From positions 1-59,551 of the IMG/VR virus record IMGVR_UViG_3300036768_001410: 59,551 nt of DNA. One strand, written 5' to 3'. The stretch comes from a virus. The notes below the pieces were generated by a model. It did not search any database and was not told the DNA's origin. It saw only the letters and a program-made list of their open reading frames with translations. Below are positions 1 to 7,590 of this stretch, piece after piece (position 1 is the stretch's first letter; each line of letters begins with the position of its first letter). The translations under genes and the position numbers were made by a program.

Positions 1-124
1 GCAATCTTCCCGAAGTCCGCCGTAGCCCTAGATAACCCCGGTATCGCCTGAGCAAGAAAATATGCCGCTCGTGGATGAGATGTTATTACCTGCCCAGAAC
101 CTACATCGAGACGTGGGCAGGCAA

Positions 125-155
125 ATAAAAAGCCCAAGCAGATGTTTGCTTGGGC
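125..155 (-). terminator. Rho-independent terminator of the leftward operon
   Basis: Read on the minus strand, a 9-bp perfect stem (GCCCAAGCA / TGCTTGGGC, arms at 132-140 and 147-155) is followed by a T-rich tract at 131-125. It lies just past the stop of the last leftward gene. The first 124 bases hold no gene I can support, only a short inverted repeat CTGCCC/GGGCAG. Confidence 0.85.
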
Positions 156-182
156 CCAAACTAACTTGTGGGATGGGTTAGA

Positions 183-671
183 TTAGAAAATATCTGCCTC
201 CTCTACTGGATGCTCCAACGGTGGCACATTTAGAGTGGGATTTGAGCCATTGTGAGTATAGACACCACGTGAAAGGCGAGCGATAATCCCTTTCCGTCCA
301 AGCGAATGGACGTAATTGGAGATTGTTAGGACATACTTCTTCGGAACGTCGCATGTCCCAAACAACTCAATGTAGAGGTCTTTGGTTGAGAATGGCTTAT
401 CAAAAGTCTCTACCGCAGCCGCGACCGCTTTCAGCAGAGACATACCTGAATATCTAGACTGCAAGGAGACTTCATCGGCTCCCTCCACATGACCTCCACT
501 ACCATGCTCCCCATTGGTAATCAGAGCCCACGTGGACTCAAGGTTATTGCCAAGTTCTTCAAGCTGTTGTAGGATAGTGCGCGCGCGAGACAAGCGCTCA
601 ACTTCGGCGTAAAGCCTTTCCATAGAACGTTCAATCTCGTCCTTTCGCTTCCGAATCGTTTCCAAGTCCAT
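183..671 (-). CDS. Hypothetical protein, N-terminal coiled coil
   Basis: I do not recognise this 162-residue protein. Residues 1-45 are highly charged and helical (MDLETIRKRKDEIERS...), consistent with a coiled coil. The second half (about 80-150) alternates helix and strand and contains a TKDLY...LGRKGIIARL segment that looks like a winged-helix DNA-binding fold. The protein at 50807-51382 has the same layout (N-terminal coiled coil, C-terminal wHTH-like half), so the two may be distant paralogues. The ATG at 671 has a clean AAAGGAG upstream. It is the last gene of the leftward operon, 12 bases after the previous stop and followed by a terminator. Confidence 0.7.
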   Translation of the reverse strand: MDLETIRKRKDEIERSMERLYAEVERLSRARTILQQLEELGNNLESTWALITNGEHGSGGHVEGADEVSLQSRYSGMSLLKAVAAAVETFDKPFSTKDLYIELFGTCDVPKKYVLTISNYVHSLGRKGIIARLSRGVYTHNGSNPTLNVPPLEHPVEEADIF

Positions 672-683
672 GTTGGACTCCTT

Positions 684-998
684 TCACTCTTCAATGTGAT
701 GGCGCCTTAGAAAGGCGTCCTCCGATTCCAAAGAGTTCTTTGGTCTCCCAACGAGACGATGCTTGTTGAGATAACTTGCGAAGCGTTCAACATCCGACCG
801 TAAAAACAGTACCTTCCGCCCGTTCTTTTGAAATGGAAGGTACATTCTAGTGATAACACCATCCATTACGATGTATACCCCTTTCTTGTAATACCTACTT
901 ACCGTAGGTGTTGTTACGTCCAGATACTCGGCCACCTCCTTCGTCGTCATCATGGTCATAAGTTCGCCAGTCGTGTAGGGTTTGATTCCATCGAGCAT
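684..998 (-). CDS. Excisionase/MerR-like helix-turn-helix protein
   Basis: A 104-residue DNA-binding protein. The segment MTTKEVAEYLDVTTPTVSRY (about 17-36) is a classical excisionase-type helix-turn-helix. It is followed by a wing with GRKVLFLRSDVERFA (about 61-75), the usual wing and recognition pattern of this family. Such proteins act as phage regulators or recombination directionality factors; no integrase is visible in the window, so a regulatory role is more likely. Start at 998 has AGAGGTGAGCGC upstream, and the gene begins 4 bases after the RusA-like gene ends, indicating translational coupling. Confidence 0.75.
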   Translation of the reverse strand: MLDGIKPYTTGELMTMMTTKEVAEYLDVTTPTVSRYYKKGVYIVMDGVITRMYLPFQKNGRKVLFLRSDVERFASYLNKHRLVGRPKNSLESEDAFLRRHHIEE

Positions 999-1002
999 GC
1001 GC

Positions 1003-1455
1003 TCACCTCTTTTCTGGATAGATGCTCACCTCAACACGGGGGCGAGCCTTGTCCACAGCGAACCTGTCCACAATACAGGCAACGTACTTCCAACCGTCAC
1101 CGGCAAGTACGCCTGCCTCTACGAGGGCATCCGATACGAATTTCTCTCCTCCGCGAATGTTTCCCTTGTCCCGACGGCGATTAGGTTCCACCCAAAGATA
1201 CTCCAAGACTACCGGGTACCAGTCTTCAGGTACTGCCGGCACCTTACTAACTCGCAGGGAATTCACGATTTGGCTATCTACTCGTCGCTTCATTTCCGTA
1301 TATCCGTTCCATAAGCGCCCTTGCCGCTTTACTCGAATCCGAGCGTCTATAATCTCATTCAATCCCGGCAAAGTACCTTCTATCGTAAATGAGATTATGT
1401 TCTTTCTACGGGATCGTCCCCGTGCTGGAGTATTTTCGACAGCTTTGCTAACCAT
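1003..1455 (-). CDS. RusA-type Holliday junction resolvase
   Basis: Predicted endonuclease that cuts four-way junctions during phage recombination or before packaging. The core has the RusA layout: an early strand with PGLNEIIDARIR, then RRDKGNIRGGEKFVSDAL, then GDGWKYV and a final basic strand. The acidic residues in RRDKGN, SDAL and GDGW match the positions of the metal-binding aspartates of the family (compare PDxDN...DAL...DD in RusA). Length of about 150 residues is slightly above the usual 120. I chose the ATG at 1455 (GAAGGGG upstream) rather than 1515; either way the start overlaps the upstream gene by 60 bases or more. It sits in a leftward operon next to other recombination/DNA-binding candidates. 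Confidence 0.7.
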   Translation of the reverse strand: MVSKAVENTPARGRSRRKNIISFTIEGTLPGLNEIIDARIRVKRQGRLWNGYTEMKRRVDSQIVNSLRVSKVPAVPEDWYPVVLEYLWVEPNRRRDKGNIRGGEKFVSDALVEAGVLAGDGWKYVACIVDRFAVDKARPRVEVSIYPEKR

Positions 1456-1661
1456 CTTTCGTGGGCTTCCCCTTCTCTCACAAACTGGCGTATACTGGCT
1501 AACTTTGCTAGCCATTGTTCGTATGCTTCCTCTTTTGTTAGCGCTATCTTATATACCCCAGGGAAGTGAGCGCTTTCCGCAACCCAACAATCCTTGTAGC
1601 CATACAGTTTGACCGGGATGATTCCATCCGGCGTCTCGTGGAAGACGATGGTCACTTTCAC
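1395..1661 (-). CDS. Small hypothetical protein with internal duplication
   Basis: An 88-residue protein of unknown function. The GTG at 1661 overlaps the stop of the M15 peptidase gene (GTGA), which fixes the start better than the upstream ATG at 1751. The C-terminal half holds two copies of a helix, EEAYEQWLAKLASI and GEAHERWLAKLSKI, so this part arose by duplication. The N-terminal half (VTIVFHETPDGIIPVKLYGY...) looks like a small beta fold; HicB-like folds have a comparable shape, but that is only an impression. The 3' end overlaps the resolvase start. Confidence 0.6.
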   Translation of the reverse strand: MKVTIVFHETPDGIIPVKLYGYKDCWVAESAHFPGVYKIALTKEEAYEQWLAKLASIRQFVREGEAHERWLAKLSKILQHGDDPVERT

Positions 1662-2152
1662 GCAAGGTCTCCAATCATTTTCTTTGCAATTTGAGTCCAG
1701 TTTGGTATCTCGAAGTGGCCCCAGTCCTTTTTTCGCCAGTCTCCTCCCCAAACTAAACCCAAAGACTTACCGATGCTTCCCATCCGCTTGAACAGGTCTA
1801 TCCTGTCCCAAGCGGCTTTTCCATCAACGAGCGGGCATAAGTCTATGGCAAGCCCCCATTGATGAGCCGATTCAAGGGGCAGGGCGTTGGTAGCCCATGG
1901 TCCAGTACTTGGGCCCGCTTTGATAAGATATTCCGCCTGCTTTTGTTGAAATACCGTTCCTTTTTGCAGGCGTTGAATTGTGTTCTGCACTTCCTCTGCG
2001 GAACGGCTCTGCCGCCATAACACGGCTTGTTCGAGAGGCGAGCGCTTTGTGAACACAATAAGGGGTTCGATGCCCTCCGCTCTACATCTAGAAATTAGAG
2101 CCTCAAACAAGGGTCTCGCTTCGGGATGAAGGTCTTGGAGACTCCTAGACAT
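1658..2152 (-). CDS. M15-family peptidoglycan peptidase, probable endolysin
   Basis: Predicted zinc peptidase that cuts peptide cross-links of peptidoglycan, the usual role of M15 phage endolysins such as T5 Lys. The zinc signature SAHQWGLAID fits S-x-H-x-x-G-x-A-x-D, and the C-terminal KDWGHFEIP supplies the second W-x-H-F-E metal motif. The conserved GGDW lies between them. At 164 residues it matches single-domain M15 enzymes, with no cell-wall-binding domain and no signal peptide, so it should depend on a holin. I chose the ATG at 2152, which overlaps the stop of the zinc-knuckle gene and has GGAGAAGCCGGGAA upstream. A small membrane protein lies two genes upstream; the best holin candidate is at 16302. 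Confidence 0.85.
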   Translation of the reverse strand: MSRSLQDLHPEARPLFEALISRCRAEGIEPLIVFTKRSPLEQAVLWRQSRSAEEVQNTIQRLQKGTVFQQKQAEYLIKAGPSTGPWATNALPLESAHQWGLAIDLCPLVDGKAAWDRIDLFKRMGSIGKSLGLVWGGDWRKKDWGHFEIPNWTQIAKKMIGDLA

Positions 2153-2354
2153 TTCCCGGCTTCTCCAATAAGTGGCGCATCCGTTCATATTCTCGGATAC
2201 GCTTTCTCAATTCGGCTCGTTGTTTTGCCCGCTCCATGCAAGCAGGGCATACAACGGCCCCCTTGTTACGGAGCTCTGCATCAAGAAACACCGTATCTTT
2301 TAGTTTCTCTCCGCAGAGTTCACAATTCGTGATGATGAGGTGTGCCCTTTGCAT
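2145..2354 (-). CDS. Small zinc-knuckle protein
   Basis: A 69-residue protein with two CxxC pairs, CELCG (about 11-15) and CPACM (about 36-40), the pattern of a zinc ribbon, followed by a basic helix (AKQRAELRKRIREYERM). Small phage zinc ribbons of this kind often bind nucleic acid or host polymerase, but no target can be named. Its ATG at 2354 lies inside the preceding membrane-protein gene, with GAAAGG as ribosome site. Confidence 0.6.
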   Translation of the reverse strand: MQRAHLIITNCELCGEKLKDTVFLDAELRNKGAVVCPACMERAKQRAELRKRIREYERMRHLLEKPGNV

Positions 2355-2536
2355 CGAAGCACCCTTTCTACACTTGCTGTATTCCCCTTCGGCCGCAAGT
2401 GTTCATACTCACGACCAGTATCTTGCCGGCGCCGGGAAGTATTCCCGGCGCTCATCACCACGCAAACAGCGACCACTGTGCAGAGTAGCATCAAAACGCC
2501 GCTGACCATGCCGAGGATAAACCCTGCCCAGAACAT
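2300..2536 (-). CDS. Small single-span membrane protein
   Basis: Starting at the ATG at 2536, which overlaps the previous stop as TAATG, the protein is 78 residues. Residues 1-28 form one strongly hydrophobic segment (MFWAGFILGMVSGVLMLLCT...), followed by a basic, Arg-rich cytoplasmic tail. It could be an antiholin, a pinholin-like protein or simply an early host-takeover membrane protein. Its neighbourhood to the endolysin is suggestive, but 2-TM holin topology is absent. Confidence 0.55.
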   Translation of the reverse strand: MFWAGFILGMVSGVLMLLCTVVAVCVVMSAGNTSRRRQDTGREYEHLRPKGNTASVERVLRCKGHTSSSRIVNSAERN

Positions 2537-3879
2537 TACTCCAATGCCCTTCGGAAAGTGGCTTTCACTTCTGCGCGAGCCCACACCTCTGGGGCCGACA
2601 TCAAGGAAGCCAAACTCAACAGCGTCTCCCGTTTCTCAGACGGGCGCTTACAGAGTGCAACCGCATTCAACTGTCCCGCCTGAGTACTGGAATCTATGCG
2701 ACTGTTGAGCTTAATAAGATACCCCGGAGTAGTGCGCTGGCGAAGGAGGACATCCTTCAATTCCGTGCAAAGAGGTACCGGGTCCGTTGCCTCAAGACAT
2801 TCCCGATACCCTTCCCATGTGAGCCAAAGAGTTCCGTCTTTCTCATTAGTGCACCAGCGCGATGCTTCCTCCTTTACTTCGAGTACCGTTTCCTCTTCTT
2901 CCTCGTCCTCGTCCTCTTCCTCCTCTCCCTTATCCTTCCCCAAGCTTATTTGTTGTTGCTCAGGTTCGGGTTTTGATTGGGGTTGCGGTTCTAGACTGAA
3001 TACGGATTCCAAAACCGGTTCTGCTTGCTTAGGCTCGTTCTCTTCGGATTGCGGTTTTTCCTCCGCGCGAGGGTTCCCTTTTTTGAAAAGACCGAGTAGC
3101 GCCTCGTGGTCTTCCCAAGGCGTAACTCGAAGCAATTCTTCCGCTTGCTCTGGCGTGAGTTCTGAGAATGACGTCAATCCGGTCTGACGCCGCCAATAGT
3201 TACGGAACTCCTCCTCCGACACACCGCTCTTCAAAGCAACCGTCTTGGCTTCTCTCATGCGCTGATTGAGAAGCACTATCGGGTTGCCGTTGGGGGGAGA
3301 TTCCCGGCGGGTTGCCTTCGTAAATGGTGGTGATGCGGGCGTGGTAGGGCGACTTTTCGGAATCTCTACGACAGGAACGTTCCCGCCGTGCTTGCTTAGC
3401 CATTCCGAGTAAGCCATTTCAATGAAACTCTTCGGGATGACCCCCATCAGCGCATTCCTCTGAGCCTTGCTACATGCCTTCTCAAAGGCATAGGGGTCTT
3501 GCCGGACTACGCCGCTCTGTAACTGGAGCGCCTTTTCCTGTCGCTTGACACCCCAGTTCTCTACATGACCCCCTTTCGGGAAGTCTACCTCCACTTTTAC
3601 ACGGACTAAATAGGCATCCTCCGTTTCCTGAACATTCATGTCCCCGAACCGGAAGGACAGCCCCATCTTGTCCGCGTATTGCCGTGCAATCTCGCGGACA
3701 CCATCAAGGGAGATGCCAACGACGGAAAAGTTACCCTGATTGATAACATAGAACATTTGAGAGGCCAATATGGCCCCATCCAGTGATGCGACAATCGCCT
3801 GGTCGTCTAGATATTCAAGCGCCTGGAAGTCCTCCGTGGACCTCGGCTTCCCTTCCTCCAAACTGCGCGGTATCTCCAT
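2536..3879 (-). CDS. Large acidic phage protein, possible recombination function
   Basis: First gene of the leftward operon, 447 residues. The N-terminal 170 residues form a compact domain that ends in YAFEKACSKAQRNALMGVIP. A 'KAxxKAxRNAxxxxIP' segment is something I associate with phage recombination or ssDNA-annealing type proteins, but I cannot verify a family. The middle is low complexity, with a run of Glu/Asp (about 325-340) that looks like a flexible, DNA-mimicking linker. A second small domain follows at about 350-447. AAAGGAGGTGCGGT precedes the ATG. Co-occurrence with a RusA-like resolvase supports a role in recombination; treat this as a hypothesis. Confidence 0.7.
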   Translation of the reverse strand: MEIPRSLEEGKPRSTEDFQALEYLDDQAIVASLDGAILASQMFYVINQGNFSVVGISLDGVREIARQYADKMGLSFRFGDMNVQETEDAYLVRVKVEVDFPKGGHVENWGVKRQEKALQLQSGVVRQDPYAFEKACSKAQRNALMGVIPKSFIEMAYSEWLSKHGGNVPVVEIPKSRPTTPASPPFTKATRRESPPNGNPIVLLNQRMREAKTVALKSGVSEEEFRNYWRRQTGLTSFSELTPEQAEELLRVTPWEDHEALLGLFKKGNPRAEEKPQSEENEPKQAEPVLESVFSLEPQPQSKPEPEQQQISLGKDKGEEEEDEDEEEEETVLEVKEEASRWCTNEKDGTLWLTWEGYRECLEATDPVPLCTELKDVLLRQRTTPGYLIKLNSRIDSSTQAGQLNAVALCKRPSEKRETLLSLASLMSAPEVWARAEVKATFRRALE

Positions 3880-3958
3880 ACCGCACCTCCTTTCTAAGGA
3901 GAGAAACGTATAATATAAGACGCTGGTTACTATAATTTTCGCTGTTGGGGAAGAGTCT
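3880..3958. promoter_or_regulatory. Divergent promoter region
   Basis: This AT-rich gap separates the leftward operon from the rightward replication genes, so promoters in both directions must lie here or close by. TATAAT occurs on the plus strand at 3909-3914 and 3931-3936, and TATTAT/TATACG on the minus strand. None has a good -35 box at 17 bp, so I do not assign exact start sites. Confidence 0.45.
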
Positions 3959-4315
3959 ATGAGATACGACGAGCGAGGCAGGCTTATGTTATCGCCTAAG
4001 GAAGCTGAGCAACGCCAACGGGAACGGTTGAAAAAGATTCGGGAGATGCGTTTGAAACTACAACGAGAGGGGCGTATTCCAGTGAGACGGCGTGGCGGTC
4101 GGCGCGGTGTCCCGAATGTCTCTGGTGAGCATCCAATCTACATGAGCAGGTCGCAAGTCTTGGAATTCTGTGGGCTGAAAATAAGCGAACTACGGAATGC
4201 CATTCGTAACGGAGAGCTTCCCTACGAACGAATCGGGAAGTACATGGTTTTCCGACGCCGAATCGTAATGCGATGGCTTAACGAACGAGGCACCAAGAAA
4301 AAGGAAGAGGCGTGA
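3959..4315 (+). CDS. Excisionase-like DNA-binding protein with basic N-terminus
   Basis: A 118-residue protein. Residues 15-55 are extremely basic (RQRERLKKIREMRLKLQ, then VRRRGGRRG), likely a nucleic-acid-binding tail. The C-terminal half carries the helix-turn-helix of the excisionase type (YMSRSQVLEFCGLKISELRN) and the wing IGKYMVFRRRIVMRWL. It is the first rightward gene, opposite the leftward operon, a position typical for an early regulator controlling the divergent promoter region. GGGGAAGAG precedes the ATG. Confidence 0.65.
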   Translation: MRYDERGRLMLSPKEAEQRQRERLKKIREMRLKLQREGRIPVRRRGGRRGVPNVSGEHPIYMSRSQVLEFCGLKISELRNAIRNGELPYERIGKYMVFRRRIVMRWLNERGTKKKEEA

Positions 4316-4476
4316 GCGCCCACAAAAGGGAAAGCACTCCGCCTCTTCGGAGGAAAAGAAATGACGTGACATGACTAAGAAGAATAACGTATTACAAACG
4401 AAAACCGTTTCGCCTTTCTAGGACGAAACCTATATCGAGCACAATACGTAGTTCTTAATGAAAAGGAGGATTCCAC

Positions 4477-5796
4477 GTGAAAGTCCGAGTCAAACGAGAG
4501 GAACTGCTAGAAGCAGTCAGCGCAATTCGTGGTATCTGCGCGGAAAACCGAATAGTCACAACGTATAGACACATCTTCCTTTTGGTGGAAGAGAACAGCT
4601 TGTTCGTGGCAGCTACCGATGGCGAGCAAGCCGCTAAGTTTTTGGTGCCCGCTGAGATAGAGGAAGCGGGGTCGGGAAACATCCACGGCCAAAAGTTGTA
4701 CTCTCTCCTACGAGCACTAAATTGTGACTACGTAGAGATAGAGAGTTACGAGGAAAAGAGTTTCGTACGCTACCCTGGTGGCACTGTACAGTCGGCGTCA
4801 TACGACATAGAGACGGCGCCTTGGAGGTTGCCCGAGGAGGTAACCACGTTGGCTTACCTCCGATATCCGTACGGTCAATTCGTGGGGGCGTTGGATGCTG
4901 TCAAGCACGCCACTGCTTCAAATAAAGATCGACCTATCCTCCAAAGCGTCTGCTTAGAGGTATCCCGGAATCGAAGCTTGTTCATAGCCACTGATGCGAG
5001 GCTACTCTCCGTATGGGAGATGCCTTTCACCGGGGACATATTTTCCGATGAACCGATTCGTGTTGTGATTCCGTCGGATGTTCTTCCGACTATCCGAAAC
5101 TTGTTCAACAACCGAGAGACATCCATAACCGTGTATGGAAATGTTCTCGAAATAGAGGCAGAAGGCCGGTCTTATTGGACTCGCCTTTTGGACGGGGATT
5201 ATCCACATGTTCAAGAACTTCTCAACAATTTTGCGGCGCTAGAAAGTCATGCATTCATAGTTCGCGTGAACAAACGCGCGATGGAAGATGCCGTGAAGCA
5301 TATCGCCGCCTTCGGGTTACCGGAGAGCCTCTCGGTGGGGCTTACCATCACGGAAGACCTTACGATGGAAGTGAGGTCGTCGTCTATGGTCTCTTCTTCT
5401 ACAGAGACCATTGACATCATCGAAATTGATAACGTTGGGAACATGCGTGCAGTGGATTCTCCGTATCTGATTTTCCTCAACACCAAGTATCTTCTCGATA
5501 CCATCAACAGCTTCCATCCTGAGCCAACAGAGCTTTATCTTCACTTTCTAACCCCGATTGATGGTGTTGTAATAACAGACGCAGAGCTCGGCCTCGACTT
5601 TGGATGTCCGCGCTTTACGATTGTCATGCCAATAAGGCATGAGGACATGGAAGCAACCAATAAGTACATTGCCCTCTCAAACGAATGGAAGAAAGGGGTT
5701 GTCAAGACACACACATCAGAAAAGAACGAAAGCCCCAAGGCATTACCTAACGTCTCGATGGAGCGTTACCCCAGCGAGGAGGAGGAATTACCTTGA
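4477..5796 (+). CDS. dnaN: DNA polymerase sliding clamp (DnaN-like)
   Basis: Ring-forming processivity clamp that tethers DNA polymerase. The three-domain beta-clamp pattern is visible: domain 1 start VKREELLEAVSAIRGI, domain 2 DRPILQSVCLEV with ATDARLLSVWEM, and the signature LLDGDYPHV before domain 3. The chain ends in FTIVMPIR, equal to the usual xxMPMR end, then continues for about 45 charged residues not found in host clamps. Total length is 439 against about 370 in bacteria. It starts with GTG at 4477 behind AAAGGAGGA. No polymerase is encoded in the window, so the phage probably recruits the host polymerase to its own clamp. The next gene overlaps by four bases. Confidence 0.88.
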   Translation: MKVRVKREELLEAVSAIRGICAENRIVTTYRHIFLLVEENSLFVAATDGEQAAKFLVPAEIEEAGSGNIHGQKLYSLLRALNCDYVEIESYEEKSFVRYPGGTVQSASYDIETAPWRLPEEVTTLAYLRYPYGQFVGALDAVKHATASNKDRPILQSVCLEVSRNRSLFIATDARLLSVWEMPFTGDIFSDEPIRVVIPSDVLPTIRNLFNNRETSITVYGNVLEIEAEGRSYWTRLLDGDYPHVQELLNNFAALESHAFIVRVNKRAMEDAVKHIAAFGLPESLSVGLTITEDLTMEVRSSSMVSSSTETIDIIEIDNVGNMRAVDSPYLIFLNTKYLLDTINSFHPEPTELYLHFLTPIDGVVITDAELGLDFGCPRFTIVMPIRHEDMEATNKYIALSNEWKKGVVKTHTSEKNESPKALPNVSMERYPSEEEELP

Positions 5797-6089
5797 ACTA
5801 CGAAACGAAGGTTTATCACAAGGAGTGGCGTGAGCTCTCTCCTGAGAAGCAGCAGGAAGTGCTTCAGCACTACGAAGCGGCCGGAGTGCCTTTGAGCGAG
5901 GAAGAGCTCAAAGAGCACATAAGGACGTGTATCGTAGAAGAGACAGTGTTGCTGTATGAGGACGGCTCTACCGAGAGCTACTACGTCTTCCAGTCCCGCG
6001 CCATTGCCAACGGCACAGGACAATGGGTTGACCACCGCTGGTCGGACAATCAAGCAAGGATTAATTGGTCACACCACTATTGGTTCTGA
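5793..6089 (+). CDS. Small hypothetical protein coupled to the clamp gene
   Basis: A 98-residue soluble protein that I do not recognise. The TTG at 5793 overlaps the clamp stop (TTGA) behind GCGAGGAGGAGG, so translation is coupled to the clamp. Residues 13-48 are acidic and helical, and the end is aromatic (GQWVDHRWSDNQARINWSHHYWF). Coupling suggests a clamp- or replication-associated role, but there is no motif to prove this. A 36-bp repeat array begins 19 bases after its stop. Confidence 0.6.
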   Translation: MNYETKVYHKEWRELSPEKQQEVLQHYEAAGVPLSEEELKEHIRTCIVEETVLLYEDGSTESYYVFQSRAIANGTGQWVDHRWSDNQARINWSHHYWF

Positions 6090-6107
6090 GGCAACGCCAA
6101 AAGAAAA

Positions 6108-6243
6108 GAGAGCCCCAATCGTGGAGAGCGAGTCAACGTCAACGAGAACCCCAAGGACTTCGAGCGAGCCATGCAGAGTGAAAACCCCATCATCAAAGAG
6201 CGAGCCAGTGCATCAGATAACCTCATGCGGAGGGAGCGAGCCA
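6108..6243 (+). repeat. 36-bp tandem repeat array 1 (four units)
   Basis: Four units of a 36-bp repeat fill the gap between two genes. Each unit has two boxes 18 bp apart, GAGAACCCCA and GAGCGAGCCA, separated by 8-bp spacers of unrelated sequence. First boxes start at 6108, 6144, 6180 and 6216; second boxes at 6126, 6162, 6198 and 6234. The register is exact. The boxes share the pattern GAGnnnsCCA, so the array can also be seen as an 18-bp period. The same repeat recurs at 7285-7566. Confidence 0.85.
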
Positions 6244-6272
6244 CCAAACCCTGTAAATGAAAGGAGTACGCC

Positions 6273-7256
6273 ATGCCTGGCCTAGACTTCAAGGCGGACG
6301 TGGCGCTCACTTTTGAGAAAGCGCGTGTCGCCAGCAACAACAGAATCAAGCACTTAGGGCGCCACAATCGTGTGGATGAGGACGCCGAGAACCTTCTCGC
6401 GATTGTTGGGCATGTCGAGAAAATCCTCGATTACATGCTCAAAAAGGAACTCTTGGAGCATCCCGCCTCCGAATGGTTCCTCCGTCTAAACCTTCCGCTC
6501 CAACCGATAGCAAAGGTCATCGGACGAATCGAAGCATTCGGACGCTGGTATCCAGCGGAGAATGCAGACCTGCTACCGGTGAAGCGGGAACCGGTCGTGC
6601 TGGAGGACGGCAAATCCTACATCTGGGTTGAGGGGATTGAGCGTCTTCCGACGCGTTCCGCTCTCCACAAACTCGCCGGTTACGCCCCTGGGTTCGACCG
6701 GCCACAAAAAGGCATGAAGCGACCCTACGACGGGGAACTCAAAACTATGTGCTACCGCGTGTGGAAATACGGCATGCTGTTCAACCGCACGCGATACTAC
6801 GAACTGTACCGGGAATACAAAGATAACCTGATTCATCGCTACGAATCTGCGGGCATTCGAGTACTTCCCACTCCATCTGGACGGTTCTGCCTGTCCTGCA
6901 TGGAAGATAAGCCCGTACCGTCCACCACGTCCATCTGTCCAGACTGCGGCCAACGGCTGGAAAAGAAAGAGGAACCGGAAGGCGTTCGGTGGCTAGGTCA
7001 CGTGGACAACATGGCAGTACGCTGGACAATCAAGCTGTTTCTGTCGCATCTATGGGAGGTTTGGCGAGCTAAGCTGAATCTTCCCGTGAGGGCTCCCTAT
7101 GCTGAGGAGTATCTAGGACATACTCACATCATCTCCCCCTGGGAAGTATGCGATTTCGATGAGCCACGCACGGTCAAGCTTCAATTGCCGCGCAATGCGG
7201 ACAAATTCTTGAAGCACGTGCTCGAAGCTAAGAACGAAGCAAGCGGGGGAACATAA
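6273..7256 (+). CDS. Conserved phage protein with zinc knuckle
   Basis: A 327-residue protein. Residues about 200-235 contain CLSCMEDKP...CPDCGQR, a CxxC-x(n)-CxxC zinc site. It is followed by the segment RWLGHVDNMAVRWTIKLFLS and then HLWEVWRAKLNLP, which I recall from a family of uncharacterised proteins in thermophile plasmids and viruses that resembles the C-terminal region of some transposases. No complete catalytic triad can be recognised, so I do not call it a transposase. It lies between the two 36-bp repeat arrays, which makes it a candidate for the protein that binds them. Start at 6273 has GAAAGGAG upstream. Confidence 0.6.
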   Translation: MPGLDFKADVALTFEKARVASNNRIKHLGRHNRVDEDAENLLAIVGHVEKILDYMLKKELLEHPASEWFLRLNLPLQPIAKVIGRIEAFGRWYPAENADLLPVKREPVVLEDGKSYIWVEGIERLPTRSALHKLAGYAPGFDRPQKGMKRPYDGELKTMCYRVWKYGMLFNRTRYYELYREYKDNLIHRYESAGIRVLPTPSGRFCLSCMEDKPVPSTTSICPDCGQRLEKKEEPEGVRWLGHVDNMAVRWTIKLFLSHLWEVWRAKLNLPVRAPYAEEYLGHTHIISPWEVCDFDEPRTVKLQLPRNADKFLKHVLEAKNEASGGT

Positions 7257-7284
7257 CGCTCTCCCACTTGTAGCCGTTCCCCGA

Positions 7285-7566
7285 AAGAACCCCATAGAAA
7301 GAGAGCGAGCCTTGGGAAAAGAGAACCCCATTCCACGTGGGCGAGCCATAAAAGTAGAGAACCTCAAGTCGGCAGAGCGAGCATTTAAGACGAGAACCCC
7401 AGGGGATTTGGAACGAGCCATTCAAAGGAGAGAACCCCACCCTCGGTGAGCGAGCCATTTCCGTCGAGAACCTCATTCTGAGGGAGCGAGCAAGAGGGCG
7501 TGAGAACCCCACCTTAAGCGAGCGAGCCACAAGTGTTGAGAACTCCAGTAGAGCGGAGCGCGCTCT
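7285..7566 (+). repeat. 36-bp tandem repeat array 2 (eight units)
   Basis: Eight units of the same two-box repeat as at 6108. The AGAACC element begins at about 7286, 7322, 7358, 7393, 7431, 7467, 7503 and 7539, and GAGCGAGCC-type boxes at 7303, 7339, 7375, 7411, 7448, 7484, 7520 and 7556. Only one unit deviates by one or two bases from the 36-bp register. Boxes are conserved while the 8-bp spacers are not. The array fills almost the whole gap after the zinc-knuckle gene and stops just before the ribosome site of the next gene. On the minus strand it is open in frames reading ARSxxxGFS every 12 codons; I regard that as a by-product of the period. Confidence 0.85.
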
Positions 7567-7590
7567 CAAGCTAAAACAGGAGACCCTATC

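Noticed and set aside
1395-1751. 118-residue reading from the ATG at 1751 for the small duplicated-helix protein
   Set aside because: It would overlap the peptidase gene by 94 bases. The GTG at 1661 overlapping the peptidase stop is the typical coupled start.
2066-2090. tRNA T-arm-like GGGGTTCGATGCCC
   Set aside because: It lies inside the M15 peptidase gene, and no acceptor stem or anticodon arm can be placed around it. I found no tRNA in the window.
6273-7256. Transposase of an insertion sequence
   Set aside because: The C-terminal segment recalls transposase-like families, but there is no visible catalytic triad, no terminal inverted repeats round the gene, and the flanking arrays are in direct orientation.
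6108-7566. CRISPR array
   Set aside because: Repeat boxes of 10 bp with 8-bp spacers and an 18/36-bp period do not fit the 24-40 bp repeats and 26-45 bp spacers of CRISPR, and no cas gene is near.
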